Of a stretch of DNA of 53,004 nucleotides, positions 26,934 to 35,080 are shown in pieces. Source of the stretch: Acidimicrobiia bacterium (GTDB taxonomy: Bacteria > Actinomycetota > Acidimicrobiia > Spongiisociales > Spongiisociaceae); assembly GCA_011523635.1 (NCBI GenBank), contig WTGI01000005.1, forward strand, positions 1 through 53,004. The letters are read 5' to 3'. Under the pieces are notes generated by a model. The model saw only the letters and a list, made by a program, of their open reading frames with translations, ran no database searches and was not told the DNA's origin. Every line of letters begins with the position of its first letter. Positions within the stretch are counted from its first letter, which is position 1. Position numbers and translations under genes: made by a program.

Positions 26934-26988
26934 CGCCGGCCGCCACCCCTCCTCGACGAGCCTCCCGAGGATTGGGTGGCGGCCGGCG
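26934..26988 (+). terminator. Strong terminator hairpin after the VWA lipoprotein
   Basis: CGCCGGCCGCCACCC (26934-26948) and GGGTGGCGGCCGGCG (26974-26988) form a perfect 15-bp stem with a 25-base loop, followed by TTTAG. It begins 43 bases after the stop codon. Confidence 0.75.
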
Positions 26989-27073
26989 TTTAGCTGGTTC
27001 AGAGTCCGATCAAGTCGGCGACGAGTCCCCGAATCTCTTGCAGCGCGACGGGTCCGATGTTCGTGCACCCAAG

Positions 27074-27127
27074 GGATCGATGGCTCTGCCAACAACGCGG
27101 CTATTAGTCTTGAAGGCCGTGGGTCGA
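27074..27127 (-). pseudogene. Short remnant of a DUF1778-type antitoxin gene
   Basis: Read on the minus strand this piece encodes PRPSRLIAALLAEPSIP, close to the C-terminal segment of the DUF1778 protein at 31489-31797 (KPRIAALLAEPSIL). About 40 bases are alike at DNA level, including the shared run GCCAACAACGCGGC on the plus strand. No start, stop or remaining domain is present. The rest of the 285-base gap (26892-27177) holds only the terminator. Confidence 0.5.
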
Positions 27128-27177
27128 CCAGCGGATCCCGGAGTACCGCCACCCTCGCCGGACGCAGCCGGTCGTTG

Positions 27178-28917
27178 ATGCGCGTCAACGAGTACATCCG
27201 TTACGAACCCGACGAACGCTGCCCTGCCCCCCTTACGCTGGGCGTGGCGGTGCAGGGGACCATGATCAGCCTGTCTATCACCGTCATCGTGGTGACGATC
27301 TTCGTCCTCGGGGCCGGCGAGGACAGGGACTACCTCTCGTGGGCGGTGTTCGCCGCCCTGATGATCACCGGACTCGGCACCCTGTTGGTGGCCAGCCGCC
27401 TGGGAAAGCTCGGAGCGGGGCACATTCTGATGATGGCATCGGGCGGCCAGTTCATAGGTGTCTGCGTGGTGGCGATGACCGAAGCCGGTCCGGCCACGCT
27501 GGCGATGCTGCTGGTCGTCTCGTCGGTGCTCCAGTTCCTGGTGGCCACGTGGCTCCCGAAGATGCGCCGGATCATCACACCCGTCGTCGCCGGGACCGCG
27601 CACATACTGATAGCGACGACAGTGATACCGGTAGCCATCGCCAGGTTGGTGGACACACCTGCCGGAACGTCGCCATCCCAGGGCCTGGCGGCCTCCGGGG
27701 CGGCGGCCCTCGCCTTCCTGTTCCTGGTATTGCGAGGCACGAGCATCTGGCGCCTGTGGGCGATCCCCATCGGGATCGGGGCCGGCTCGCTGGTCGCCGC
27801 GGCGGTGGGACTGTACGACTTCGGGCCGGTCCTGGACACGCCCTGGTTCGATCTGCCCGATTCGGCCGCATGGCCGGGATTGGACCTGACACCCGGCCCG
27901 GAGTTCTGGGGACTGCTGCCGATGTTCCTGATCGTGAGCCTGGTCGTGGCCGTCAAGTCGAGCAGCGACGGCGCGGTGATCCAGCAGGTCTCACGCCGCC
28001 AACCCCGCGCCACGGACTTCCGCACGGTGCAGGGAACCCTCAATGTCAGCGGGGTGACGATGCTGCTGTCGGGGATAGCCGGAACGGTTCCGCCCATCAT
28101 GGTCTCGGCCAGCTCCATCTCGTTGATCAACCTCACCGGGGTCGCGTCCCGCCGGGTCGGACAGGTCATCGGGGGTCTGCTGATCCTGCTGGCGCTGTTC
28201 CCCAAGGGCCTCGCCGTCCTGCTCGCAGCGCCGACTTCGGTGATGGGGGCGGTCCTGCTGATGATCATGGGAGTGCTCCTCGTGGAGGGTATGCGGACCA
28301 TCGTCAAGGACGGTCTCGACCATCGGAAGGGGATGGTGGCGGGAGCATCCCTCGCACTAGGCATCGGCCTGGAGAGCAACAACGTCCTGGAAGATCTGCT
28401 GGCCGGAACGTGGGGCGTGGTGTTCGGCAGCGGGTTGGTCGTCGGCGTCCTGGCGGTGGTGGTGCTGACATCCCTGATGGAACTGTCCAGCCCGCGCCGC
28501 AAGCGGCTGGAGGTGGAACTCGACATGTCCGACCTTCCCAGTATCAACACGTTCCTCACCGGACTCGCCACCCGCGCCAACTGGAGCGCAGCTTCGACAG
28601 AACGCCTGACCGCCGCCGGGGAGGAGACCCTCTCGACCATGCTGCAGCTGCGTGAGGACTACGCGGATCAGGCCCAGCCGCGCCTGATACTCACGGCTCA
28701 GGGCAGTGCTCGTGCGATCGATCTGGAGTTCATGGCTATCTTCGGTGAGGGAAACATCGAGGACCACCTGGCGTACCTGGTAGAACACACCGACACCCCG
28801 GACGAGAGAGATGTCTCGTTCCGCCTGCTGCGCCACTACGCATCCTCGGTCCGGCACAGCAAGTACTACGGCATAGACATCGTCTCGGTACAGGTGGAGT
28901 CCTTACCCGAGTCCTGA
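27178..28917 (+). CDS. NCS2-family nucleobase permease with C-terminal cytosolic domain
   Basis: The 579-residue integral membrane protein has about 12 hydrophobic segments up to ~440. Family features include QxxxxVATWLPKMRR and the region VAVKSSSDGAVIQQVSRR followed by NVSGVTMLLSGIAGTVPP. NCS2 carriers take up xanthine, uric acid or uracil with protons. The last ~130 residues are soluble and follow a basic SPRRKRLEVEL hinge. They have a pattern like a degenerate histidine-kinase-type ATPase (ERLTAAGEETLSTML as N-box, a late LLRHYASSV), which may sense nucleotides or bind a regulator (inference). The ATG at 27178 is preferred to the TTG one codon upstream. A DUF1330 gene follows 31 bases later. 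Confidence 0.83.
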   Translation: MRVNEYIRYEPDERCPAPLTLGVAVQGTMISLSITVIVVTIFVLGAGEDRDYLSWAVFAALMITGLGTLLVASRLGKLGAGHILMMASGGQFIGVCVVAMTEAGPATLAMLLVVSSVLQFLVATWLPKMRRIITPVVAGTAHILIATTVIPVAIARLVDTPAGTSPSQGLAASGAAALAFLFLVLRGTSIWRLWAIPIGIGAGSLVAAAVGLYDFGPVLDTPWFDLPDSAAWPGLDLTPGPEFWGLLPMFLIVSLVVAVKSSSDGAVIQQVSRRQPRATDFRTVQGTLNVSGVTMLLSGIAGTVPPIMVSASSISLINLTGVASRRVGQVIGGLLILLALFPKGLAVLLAAPTSVMGAVLLMIMGVLLVEGMRTIVKDGLDHRKGMVAGASLALGIGLESNNVLEDLLAGTWGVVFGSGLVVGVLAVVVLTSLMELSSPRRKRLEVELDMSDLPSINTFLTGLATRANWSAASTERLTAAGEETLSTMLQLREDYADQAQPRLILTAQGSARAIDLEFMAIFGEGNIEDHLAYLVEHTDTPDERDVSFRLLRHYASSVRHSKYYGIDIVSVQVESLPES

Positions 28918-28948
28918 CAACACCCGACACGAAAGGAGAGGACGAACG

Positions 28949-29236
28949 ATGCGAGGATACGCGATCGTCAACACCGAAATAACCGACCCGGAGGGGTACG
29001 GCGAGTTCATAGAGCGCATACCGGACGTCATAGCAACATACGGCGGTAAGTACGTGGTCCGGGGTGGAAGGACCGAGTACAGGTACGGTGACTGGCAACC
29101 GGGCCGCGTGGTGGTGATCGAGTTCGCCAGCTTCGAGCAGGCGCGCACTTTCGCGGACTCCCCCGAGTTCACTGAGCTCCGGGAGATCATCGATCGAACG
29201 TCTACGGGACGCATGATCCTGGCAGAGGGCGTCTAG
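28949..29236 (+). CDS. DUF1330 family protein
   Basis: The 95-residue protein begins RGYAIVNTEITDPEGYGEF and contains GGKYVVRGG and VVVIEFASFEQARTFADSPE, the standard DUF1330 pattern. This is a ferredoxin-like alpha-beta barrel related to EthD-type dimeric proteins. The role is undefined. AAGGAG stands 11 bases upstream of the ATG. It is probably co-transcribed with the permease. Confidence 0.9.
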   Translation: MRGYAIVNTEITDPEGYGEFIERIPDVIATYGGKYVVRGGRTEYRYGDWQPGRVVVIEFASFEQARTFADSPEFTELREIIDRTSTGRMILAEGV

Positions 29237-29472
29237 CCTCCCTCGCCCCGGACGGAGAAGCCACGCACCGGTCCGGCGAGAACCGCTCCCAGCGATCGGC
29301 GGTGACGCGTCCCAAGAGACCATCTCCACTGGACGGTTCCGGTAGCACTGATCGAATAGACGAAGGGATTGACTATGAAGAACACGTCCGGTAGGTCCCC
29401 CTCGGTTTGGGGGCTTGGCCGCCCGGCCGTCCCGGCTGGTCCCTCGCCCCTCTCCGGCTCCGGAGTGCTCCC

Positions 29473-30357
29473 GTGGTAGCGGTGGATGTAGCCCTCCGGG
29501 CGGGCGCGCAGCTCGGTGAGTGCCCGCTCTGGAGTCCCGAGGAGGGGGTGCTCTACTGGGAGGACATCGACGCCCGGCTGGTGCACCGTTACGACCCCGC
29601 CACCGGCGAGGACCTGACCCGCGAACTGCCGGGACGGCCCGGCTCGATGGTTCTAACGTCGGAGCCCGGCCGCCTCCTGATCGCGGCGGAGACCGAACTG
29701 GTCTGGTTCGATTGGCAGACCGGGGACACCACTCCCTGGGTGACGCTGGAACCCCCGGGGACCGGAAACCGGATGAACGACGGCCGTACCGACCCGGTGG
29801 GCCGCTACTGGGTGGGCTCGATGTACGAATTCGCCGCCGCCGAGCGCTATACCGGCCGCCTGTACCGCGTCGAGGGCGACGGGTCGTTCACCGTCACCCG
29901 AGCCGGGGTGGGAGTACCCAACGCGCTGGCTTTCGACACCGAACGCAGCCGGATGTACTGGGCCGACTCCCTGAGCCGTACCGTGCTGTGCTACGACTAC
30001 GACCTCGAGACGGGAGAGGCCAGGAACGGGAGGGTCTTCGTCGAGTTCGGCGACATCCCGGGACGGCCGGACGGGGCGTGCCTCGACGTAGAGGGCTGCT
30101 ACTGGGTAGCGGCGGTCCGCGGATCGGCCGTGCTGCGGTTCACGCCGGACGGCGCTCTGGACCTCAGTATCGACCTGCCCGTGGCCAAACCCTCGATGGT
30201 CGCGTTCGGAGGATCCGATCTGGGCACGCTGTTCGTGACCTCGATCGGCGGCGGGGGCAGCCATCGGCGGAAGGCCGCCGAACCGCGTGCGGGCGACCTG
30301 TTCGCCATCGACCCCGGCGTCACCGGACTAGCCGACGCCCCGTTCGCCGGCGCCTGA
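29473..30357 (+). CDS. SMP-30/gluconolactonase-like lactonase
   Basis: 294 residues from GTG 29473, which has GGAG 7 bases upstream; the extra residues of the longer frame do not match the family. The six-bladed propeller pattern is clear: GECPLWSPEEGVLYWEDI with the metal Glu, NRMNDGRTDPVGRYWVGSM with the Asn/Asp ligands, PNALAFDTERSRMYWADS and GRPDGACLDVEGCYW. These are metal-dependent sugar lactonases or related esterases. A D-2-hydroxyacid dehydrogenase gene follows on the same strand. The two may serve a sugar-acid pathway (inference). Confidence 0.88.
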   Translation: MVAVDVALRAGAQLGECPLWSPEEGVLYWEDIDARLVHRYDPATGEDLTRELPGRPGSMVLTSEPGRLLIAAETELVWFDWQTGDTTPWVTLEPPGTGNRMNDGRTDPVGRYWVGSMYEFAAAERYTGRLYRVEGDGSFTVTRAGVGVPNALAFDTERSRMYWADSLSRTVLCYDYDLETGEARNGRVFVEFGDIPGRPDGACLDVEGCYWVAAVRGSAVLRFTPDGALDLSIDLPVAKPSMVAFGGSDLGTLFVTSIGGGGSHRRKAAEPRAGDLFAIDPGVTGLADAPFAGA

Positions 30358-30459
30358 GGCCCCGACACCCGCAGGGCGTCTCGATGCTCCAGTGCTAGCA
30401 TCCGCCGACCCGCCCAGGAGGGATCCCGCATAGCGCGCATCTGGTTCGAACGTCGGGTC

Positions 30460-31401
30460 ATGCCCCTCCTGCAGCCCTACGTTCCGTCATCCGTCGAGGT
30501 GCTGGGGCCCGGCCGCCCGGAGGACACCCACGCCGGCATAGAAACGGCCCAGGGGGCCATCGTCGCCAGGTCCCGATTCGACGAACGCGTCTTCGACCGG
30601 GCGCCGGATCTGGTGGCCATCTGCCGGACCGGGATCGGCTGCGACAGCATCGACCTGGAGGCCGCCACCCGCCGCGGAGTCGCCGTCTGCAACGCTCCGG
30701 ACGGACCGACGATATCCACCGCCGAGCACACGGTCGCCCTGATGCTGGCGGTCTCCAAGAGCGTGGTGCGAGCAGGGAACCAGCTCCGCAACGCGTGCGG
30801 CGACGGTGACCACTACGCGACCCACCTGGGGATCGAACTGCGCAACAAGACGCTCGGCCTGGTCGGATTCGGAAGGATCGCCCGCCGGGTAGCCGCCATC
30901 GGCACCGGCCTGAGCATGCATGTACACGCATTCGACCCCTACATCGCCGAGGACGCCTTTCCCTCAACGGTGGTCCGGGCAGGGACCCTGGAGGAGCTGC
31001 TGATGGCAAGCGATGTGGTGTCGGTCCACGTGCCCATGACCCCCGCCAATGCGCAGATGTTCGACGCCCGGGCGTTCGCCACGATGAAGCCGGGCGCGGT
31101 GTTCGTCAACGCGGCGCGCGGCGGCCTCGTCGACCAAGATGCCCTGCTGGAGGCCCTGGACAGCGGCCACCTCTTCGGGGCAGGCCTCGACGTGACCGAT
31201 CCCGAGCCGCTCGACACGTCCCACCCGCTACTGCATCGACCCAACGTGACCGTGACCCCCCATGTCGCCGCCGGCACCGACGAGGCCCGCATCCGAATGT
31301 TCCAGCCCGCCGTCGAGCAGGCGATCATGGTCATCGAAGGACGCAGACCTCCACACATGGTCAACCCCGAAGCCTGGAAAGGCGTGGTCGCTCGCCTCTA
31401 A
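30460..31401 (+). CDS. D-isomer-specific 2-hydroxyacid dehydrogenase
   Basis: The 313-residue protein has the NAD-binding GFGRIARRVAAIG (GxGxxG type), the catalytic Arg in NAARGG, Glu in DVTDPEPL and His in VTPHVAAG. It reduces or oxidises a D-2-hydroxyacid, by family. The frame is open upstream to an ATA at 30430 that lies 8 bases after GGAGG and would add RIWFERRV, a natural family N-terminus. The annotated ATG lacks a good ribosome site and starts inside the first conserved strand. An ATA start or a base change in the start codon is therefore likely. A decayed second copy lies at 41371-41835. Confidence 0.88.
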   Translation: MPLLQPYVPSSVEVLGPGRPEDTHAGIETAQGAIVARSRFDERVFDRAPDLVAICRTGIGCDSIDLEAATRRGVAVCNAPDGPTISTAEHTVALMLAVSKSVVRAGNQLRNACGDGDHYATHLGIELRNKTLGLVGFGRIARRVAAIGTGLSMHVHAFDPYIAEDAFPSTVVRAGTLEELLMASDVVSVHVPMTPANAQMFDARAFATMKPGAVFVNAARGGLVDQDALLEALDSGHLFGAGLDVTDPEPLDTSHPLLHRPNVTVTPHVAAGTDEARIRMFQPAVEQAIMVIEGRRPPHMVNPEAWKGVVARL

Positions 31402-31518
31402 CAGCGAGGAGAAACGGTGGAGCCGGGCTGCCACACCCATCCGATCGGGTGGAGTTCCCGGGTGTCGCACCGGGGGGTCTGGTACCCGTTACCCCGGTTC
31501 GCCCGATCCGGACTCCGA
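30625..31518 (+). repeat. Segment duplicated at 41371-41960 (dispersed repeat, intact copy)
   Basis: The C-terminal two thirds of the hydroxyacid dehydrogenase and ~115 bases beyond its stop reappear 10.7 kb downstream. Shared sequence past the stop includes CACACCCATCCGATCGGGTG and TCCGGACTCCG, so the duplication was made at DNA level and is not just a shared domain. Confidence 0.8.
31402..31518 (-). mobile_element. IS256-family transposase fragment
   Basis: On the minus strand this piece reads NRGNGYQTPRCDTRELHP, matching the NGYRxRRWDTR block of IS256/IS1081-type transposases. Only this block is present. The same DNA occurs at 41836-41960, where more of the transposase N-terminus survives. 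Confidence 0.55.
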
Positions 31519-31797
31519 TAAGGCCTCACCCCTGTCGAGGATCGAGGGCTCAGCCAACAACGCGGCGATCCTGGGCTTGGTGATCGGCGGCCGGTCGAGC
31601 ACCTCTTGTAGTTCCTCCCATACCTGTGGGGACACCGCGAAGACACGCCGGTCGGCAAGGTCATCGGCAGCCGCGGCCACGGCGCAGCCCACCACGTATT
31701 CGTTCAACGACATCCCGGTAGCCTCCAGCACCCTGCGCACGATCGTGTCCTGGGCCGGTGTAACCCGGAGCGACCACCGCCTGGTCTTCGTATCCAT
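31489..31797 (-). CDS. DUF1778-type antitoxin, C-terminus altered
   Basis: 102 residues from ATG 31797. The N-terminal ribbon-helix-helix (WSLRVTPAQDTIVRRVLEATGMSLNEYVV) and the tail VWEELQEVLDRPPITKPRIAALL match DUF1778 (TacA-like) antitoxins, which neutralise GNAT acetyltransferase toxins. No GNAT gene follows. Instead the last ~10 codons run into the IS256-family remnant, so insertion or deletion has probably removed the toxin and replaced the native C-terminus. A DprA-like gene lies upstream on the same strand, 47 bases away. Confidence 0.75.
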   Translation of the reverse strand: MDTKTRRWSLRVTPAQDTIVRRVLEATGMSLNEYVVGCAVAAAADDLADRRVFAVSPQVWEELQEVLDRPPITKPRIAALLAEPSILDRGEALSESGSGEPG

Positions 31798-31844
31798 GCC
31801 TGTAGCGTACGCCGAACCGACATACACACAGGGCACGGAGTAGG

Positions 31845-32789
31845 TCAGAAGAGGGCAGCCTGCTTCGGAGGCGAGCCCTGTTCCAGATCGGATCGGGCAC
31901 CGTCGAGGATCTGGTCAAGTTCCGATGTGTCGGTCAGGGGTAGGGCGCCTCTCCGCTCGAGCGGCTCGTTACCGGGACCCTCTCCGTTCCCCCGCCACAC
32001 GGCCACCCGGCAGTAGTCGCCTCTGATGGCCTCCGTGGCGCCCGACCAGGTTCCGCCCGAGCCGTTGTCAGCGGCAACCGCCACCGTCACGTCCGACAAC
32101 GCATAGATGAGCTTGTTCCGGCCCATCGCCTTGCCGACCGAGAACCCAGAGTCCGGAGCGTACGGGGAGCACATCACCGTCCGCCCCTCGTGGACCGCCC
32201 GCCGCACGTCGGGAGTCCTCAGCGTCCGGACGAGCGAGTGGGCCGGGACTCCGACCACGGTTCCTCCGGCCTGGAACGCCGCGTCCATCGCCGATTGGTC
32301 GACTCCCCGGGCCGCGCCCGAGATGAGAGGAAGCCCAAGCGAGGCGGCCTGCCGTCCCAGCCCCTTGGCGACCTCCGCGCCCTCCTTGCTCACGTTGCGG
32401 CTTCCCACGACGCCAACACCCGGCTGATCGAGTAGCTCGAGGGCGCCGGCGGCATGAAGGATCGCCGGCCTCTTCGATCCGAGCCTTGCCTGCAACCGCT
32501 GCGGATAGTCCTCGTCGAACGGCGTCAGCGTCGCTATCCCGGACTGGGCGAGCCGGTCCAGCTCGAAAGCCATCGCCATTGCCCGCGAAAGGAGCCCCAC
32601 CACCTGGGCAGCCATGTGATCCGCCAACCCGGAGCCGATCAGATCGTCCTCCGTCCGTCCAAGCAGGCCGCCCGGCTCCCCGACCTGGTCGACCAGGCGC
32701 CAGAACTGCGAAACGCTGAACGGCGCCAACCCGTCCCGCGCCATCCTGCTCACCAGGAGAATGGTCGCCAGCGAGTCGTCGTTCCGCAT
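31845..32789 (-). CDS. DprA/Smf-like Rossmann protein
   Basis: 314 residues from ATG 32789, which has GAGAGG 8 bases upstream. The DprA core is present: FDEDYPQRL, VGVVGSRNVSKEGAEVAKGLG, SGAARGVDQSAMDAAF and GGTVVGVPA. Canonical DprA binds single-stranded DNA and loads RecA during transformation. The linear order differs from housekeeping DprA, which usually sits near topA and rnhB, and this copy lies among toxin-antitoxin and defence-type genes. It may be an accessory or defence-associated DprA relative (inference). The Rossmann fold could also sense a nucleotide signal. Confidence 0.75.
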   Translation of the reverse strand: MRNDDSLATILLVSRMARDGLAPFSVSQFWRLVDQVGEPGGLLGRTEDDLIGSGLADHMAAQVVGLLSRAMAMAFELDRLAQSGIATLTPFDEDYPQRLQARLGSKRPAILHAAGALELLDQPGVGVVGSRNVSKEGAEVAKGLGRQAASLGLPLISGAARGVDQSAMDAAFQAGGTVVGVPAHSLVRTLRTPDVRRAVHEGRTVMCSPYAPDSGFSVGKAMGRNKLIYALSDVTVAVAADNGSGGTWSGATEAIRGDYCRVAVWRGNGEGPGNEPLERRGALPLTDTSELDQILDGARSDLEQGSPPKQAALF

Positions 32790-33055
32790 CAAACCCACCT
32801 CTCCGCGGTCTCTTCTCGCTTAGCGCCCTTGAGGGTCGCAGCCCGACTCAGACACCCGCGGTCCCCTCAATCTGGCTGCGCACACACCACCTCGCGTATC
32901 TCCTCAGGAAACGTAACGAGGTGTTGTGACAGGAACCACACAACTACATCCGAGGCCGGGAGCACGGCCAAGGGGAACTGTCGCTTGGCGACCGCATGGG
33001 CCACGACCTCATGGCCACTCCGTCGCCCGAGGAACTCGCCAGGTGTTGACTGGTC

Positions 33056-33724
33056 CTACGCAACGCGGGAGCAGCGCACCGCGTCATCCACGGCCCGTGG
33101 TGTGATGTCCCACACTTCGGCGACGACATCCCGGCTCTCCCCCGCGACAACGGACTCGGTCACTGTGGCAACCCGTAGACGGCGTCCGGCGATCGTCGGC
33201 TCGCCCGACGCATACTCCGGATCGATCACGATGCTGTCCGCGATGCGGAACCGGCGCACGATGGCATCCTCATAGTCCGCGGCCTGCAGGAAACGCCGGA
33301 CCTCAAGGGACGGCAAGACGGCCTGCCCGCTACGAAATACGAAACGAAGCGATGGCTGCAGGTTCGTTTCCTGCTGCACCCTCAGAACCAACTCACGGCC
33401 CTCAGTGCTCAAGAACGGCTGAGCGGCGGCCAGCGGGTAGGCGGTGCCGAACTCTTTGCGGAGCGCCATGATCGCCGGGCGCATCCGGAAGACGGACACA
33501 CCCTGCTGCCGATACTCTGAAATGAGGCGGGCTTCTACGAACTCTCCCCATGTGACGGTCTCCGAACCGGTAGCCACCGCCCTTACGAGCGGTTCGAAGT
33601 GCCGACCCCGCCGTTCGTATCCATCGATCCAACGGCACGCCGTACCACGGGAGAGGCCCAACAGACGGTCGACCTGGCCCATGCCGTAGACCTCGCGGTC
33701 CAATAGAGCAACCGTATCACCCAC
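33056..33724 (-). CDS. HTH-DUF433 protein (antitoxin-like)
   Basis: 222 residues from GTG 33724, which follows AGGAGG by 5 bases. The N-terminal MerR-like helix-turn-helix is VYGMGQVDRLLGLSRGTACRW, followed by a middle helical part and a C-terminal DUF433 domain (SIVIDPEYASGEPTIAGRRL...DVVAEVWDITPRAVDDA). DUF433 proteins commonly pair with a DUF5615/PIN-like toxin encoded just downstream. Here the downstream 256 bases hold no such gene, so it is an orphan antitoxin or a regulator that lost its partner. Confidence 0.75.
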   Translation of the reverse strand: MGDTVALLDREVYGMGQVDRLLGLSRGTACRWIDGYERRGRHFEPLVRAVATGSETVTWGEFVEARLISEYRQQGVSVFRMRPAIMALRKEFGTAYPLAAAQPFLSTEGRELVLRVQQETNLQPSLRFVFRSGQAVLPSLEVRRFLQAADYEDAIVRRFRIADSIVIDPEYASGEPTIAGRRLRVATVTESVVAGESRDVVAEVWDITPRAVDDAVRCSRVA

Positions 33725-33855
33725 TAACGCCTCCTGCGTAGGTCTGCCAACTCTCGGGCCAAAGTAGCACGACGCTGCGACCACGGCCCACGTTTCCCGC
33801 TCCAAGACCCCGTGCGACCCAGGGCACAAGTTGACCGGCCATCTATGCCGGTACC

Positions 33856-34194
33856 ATGCGTGCCGTGATGAGTTCCTCCGAATCAGCCCGTCCGACTGCC
33901 TGGTACCGGCCCGTAGCCGTTCCCGACGATATTGACGCCCCTTGGGTGGTCAAAGCGAGCGGATGTATCGAGTTGCCGTCCCATGTTCGATGGAGCGGTG
34001 ATCGGGTGTACGACCTCGACGATGTAGCGGACCGCATGTCCGTGTACAAGCAGGTGCTGTCACATGGCGTCGCCGAGGATGTCCGCCGGTTCATCCGGGT
34101 AGAGGAACTCGCTCGCTTGTGGGGCCAGATGATCTTGCCCTCGTATGTGAGAGACGTGTGGGGGCCATGGTTACGCCGGCACGGTCTCCTATAG
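33856..34194 (+). CDS. Partner protein of AbiEii-like nucleotidyltransferase (putative antitoxin)
   Basis: The 112-residue protein contains GCIELPSHVRWSG, YDLDDVADRMSVYKQVL and EDVRRFIRVEELARLWGQM, a pattern I know from small actinobacterial genes encoded immediately before AbiEii-type toxins. No classical HTH is obvious. Its TAG is 9 bases before the ATG of the toxin gene, so the pair is an operon. An alternative ATG lies four codons in (MSSSES). Confidence 0.6.
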   Translation: MRAVMSSSESARPTAWYRPVAVPDDIDAPWVVKASGCIELPSHVRWSGDRVYDLDDVADRMSVYKQVLSHGVAEDVRRFIRVEELARLWGQMILPSYVRDVWGPWLRRHGLL

Positions 34195-34203
34195 AGGAAC
34201 GGC

Positions 34204-34875
34204 ATGCTGTCGCCCTTGCAGCGTCGCCTGCGGCAGATCATCAACACCATCCCTGAAGCAGCCGACGTGGCATTGGCCGGAGGGGGTGCTCTGATCGTCC
34301 GGGGTGTTGTAGCGCGCGTGACCGCGGATCTGGACTACTTCGCGACATCCTTGAGAGATGTCGATCGGCTTCTTCCCGCCCTGGAAGCCCGCCTCGAACA
34401 GGAAGGGCTCCGCACGAGACGAGTCCAAGACCACCCGGGCTTCGCCAGGCTCAGCGTTTCCGATGGGCACGACACCGCGCGTATTGATCTGGCGTGGGAC
34501 GTACGGCTGTGGCCGCCGGACAAGATCGAAGGGGGCGTCCTCCTTTCCGAGCGGGAGTTGGGAGCTGACAAGCTCCTAGCACTCGCCGATCGAGGCGAAG
34601 CCCGCGACTACATCGACGTCGCAGCGCTAGCAGATCGGGTCGGGTTCACCCGCCTGTACGAGTTGGCTCAACGGAAACATCCGGAGCTGCATCCCGGACA
34701 GTTGCTGCGCTCGCTGGCTGTGTTCGACGCACTGCCGAGAGGAGACTTCGGTCTGAGCGATCGCGATTGGCAGCAGCTACGAACACAGCTCAACAGCTGG
34801 CGGAACGAGTTGGAGCAGCTCAGCGCTAGAGACAGTCGACCCGACCCGACAAGGTTTCCCGAACTCGGCTGGTGA
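34204..34875 (+). CDS. AbiEii/DUF1814-type nucleotidyltransferase toxin
   Basis: The 223-residue protein has the nucleotidyltransferase signature GGGAL...TADLDYF with the DxD metal pair, then SERELGADKLLALADRGEARDYID, the conserved AbiEii LxxxKLxAL...RxxxRDxxD element. AbiEii toxins transfer nucleotides, in some cases to tRNA, and cause growth arrest in phage abortive infection. The start is preceded by AGAGGA. It is the second gene of a two-gene toxin-antitoxin operon in the accessory island. Confidence 0.78.
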   Translation: MLSPLQRRLRQIINTIPEAADVALAGGGALIVRGVVARVTADLDYFATSLRDVDRLLPALEARLEQEGLRTRRVQDHPGFARLSVSDGHDTARIDLAWDVRLWPPDKIEGGVLLSERELGADKLLALADRGEARDYIDVAALADRVGFTRLYELAQRKHPELHPGQLLRSLAVFDALPRGDFGLSDRDWQQLRTQLNSWRNELEQLSARDSRPDPTRFPELGW

Positions 34876-35045
34876 ATACGGGCCTGCGGGGAGGATCGCA
34901 CGATTCCAGTCCGCTGAGGTCTTGATCTCCTAATCCTGTGGTGCATCACGCCTTCGCCGGATCTCCAGCGCCCGTAGAAGACCAGCTGCTGTTGCCCTGG
35001 CTCAGCAAGCCGACGCACCGACCTTCGTCGCAGCCAAGCCTGGAA

Positions 35046-35080
35046 TTGCTATATGGTTAGTTCTAGTTATAATAGAACTA
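35046..35080 (+). promoter_or_regulatory. Promoter with palindromic operator giving a leaderless YtrA mRNA
   Basis: TTGCTA (35046-35051) and TATAAT (35068-35073) are spaced by 16 bases. The palindrome TAGTTCTA (35058-35065) / TAGAACTA (35073-35080) straddles the -10 box. Transcription should start ~7 bases after the -10, at the A of the ATG (35080). The A+T-rich island stands out from its surroundings. Confidence 0.75.

Noticed and set aside
27330-28640. 436-438-codon frames on both strands inside the permease gene
   Set aside because: They overlap a clear NCS2 gene and read as low-complexity Ser/Arg or Gly/Arg sequence.
32867-33055. 62-codon open stretch after the HTH-DUF433 stop (ending EEIREVVCAQPD)
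   Set aside because: It is in frame with the DUF433 gene after a TAG, but has no start codon with a ribosome site and no match to the expected PIN-like toxin.
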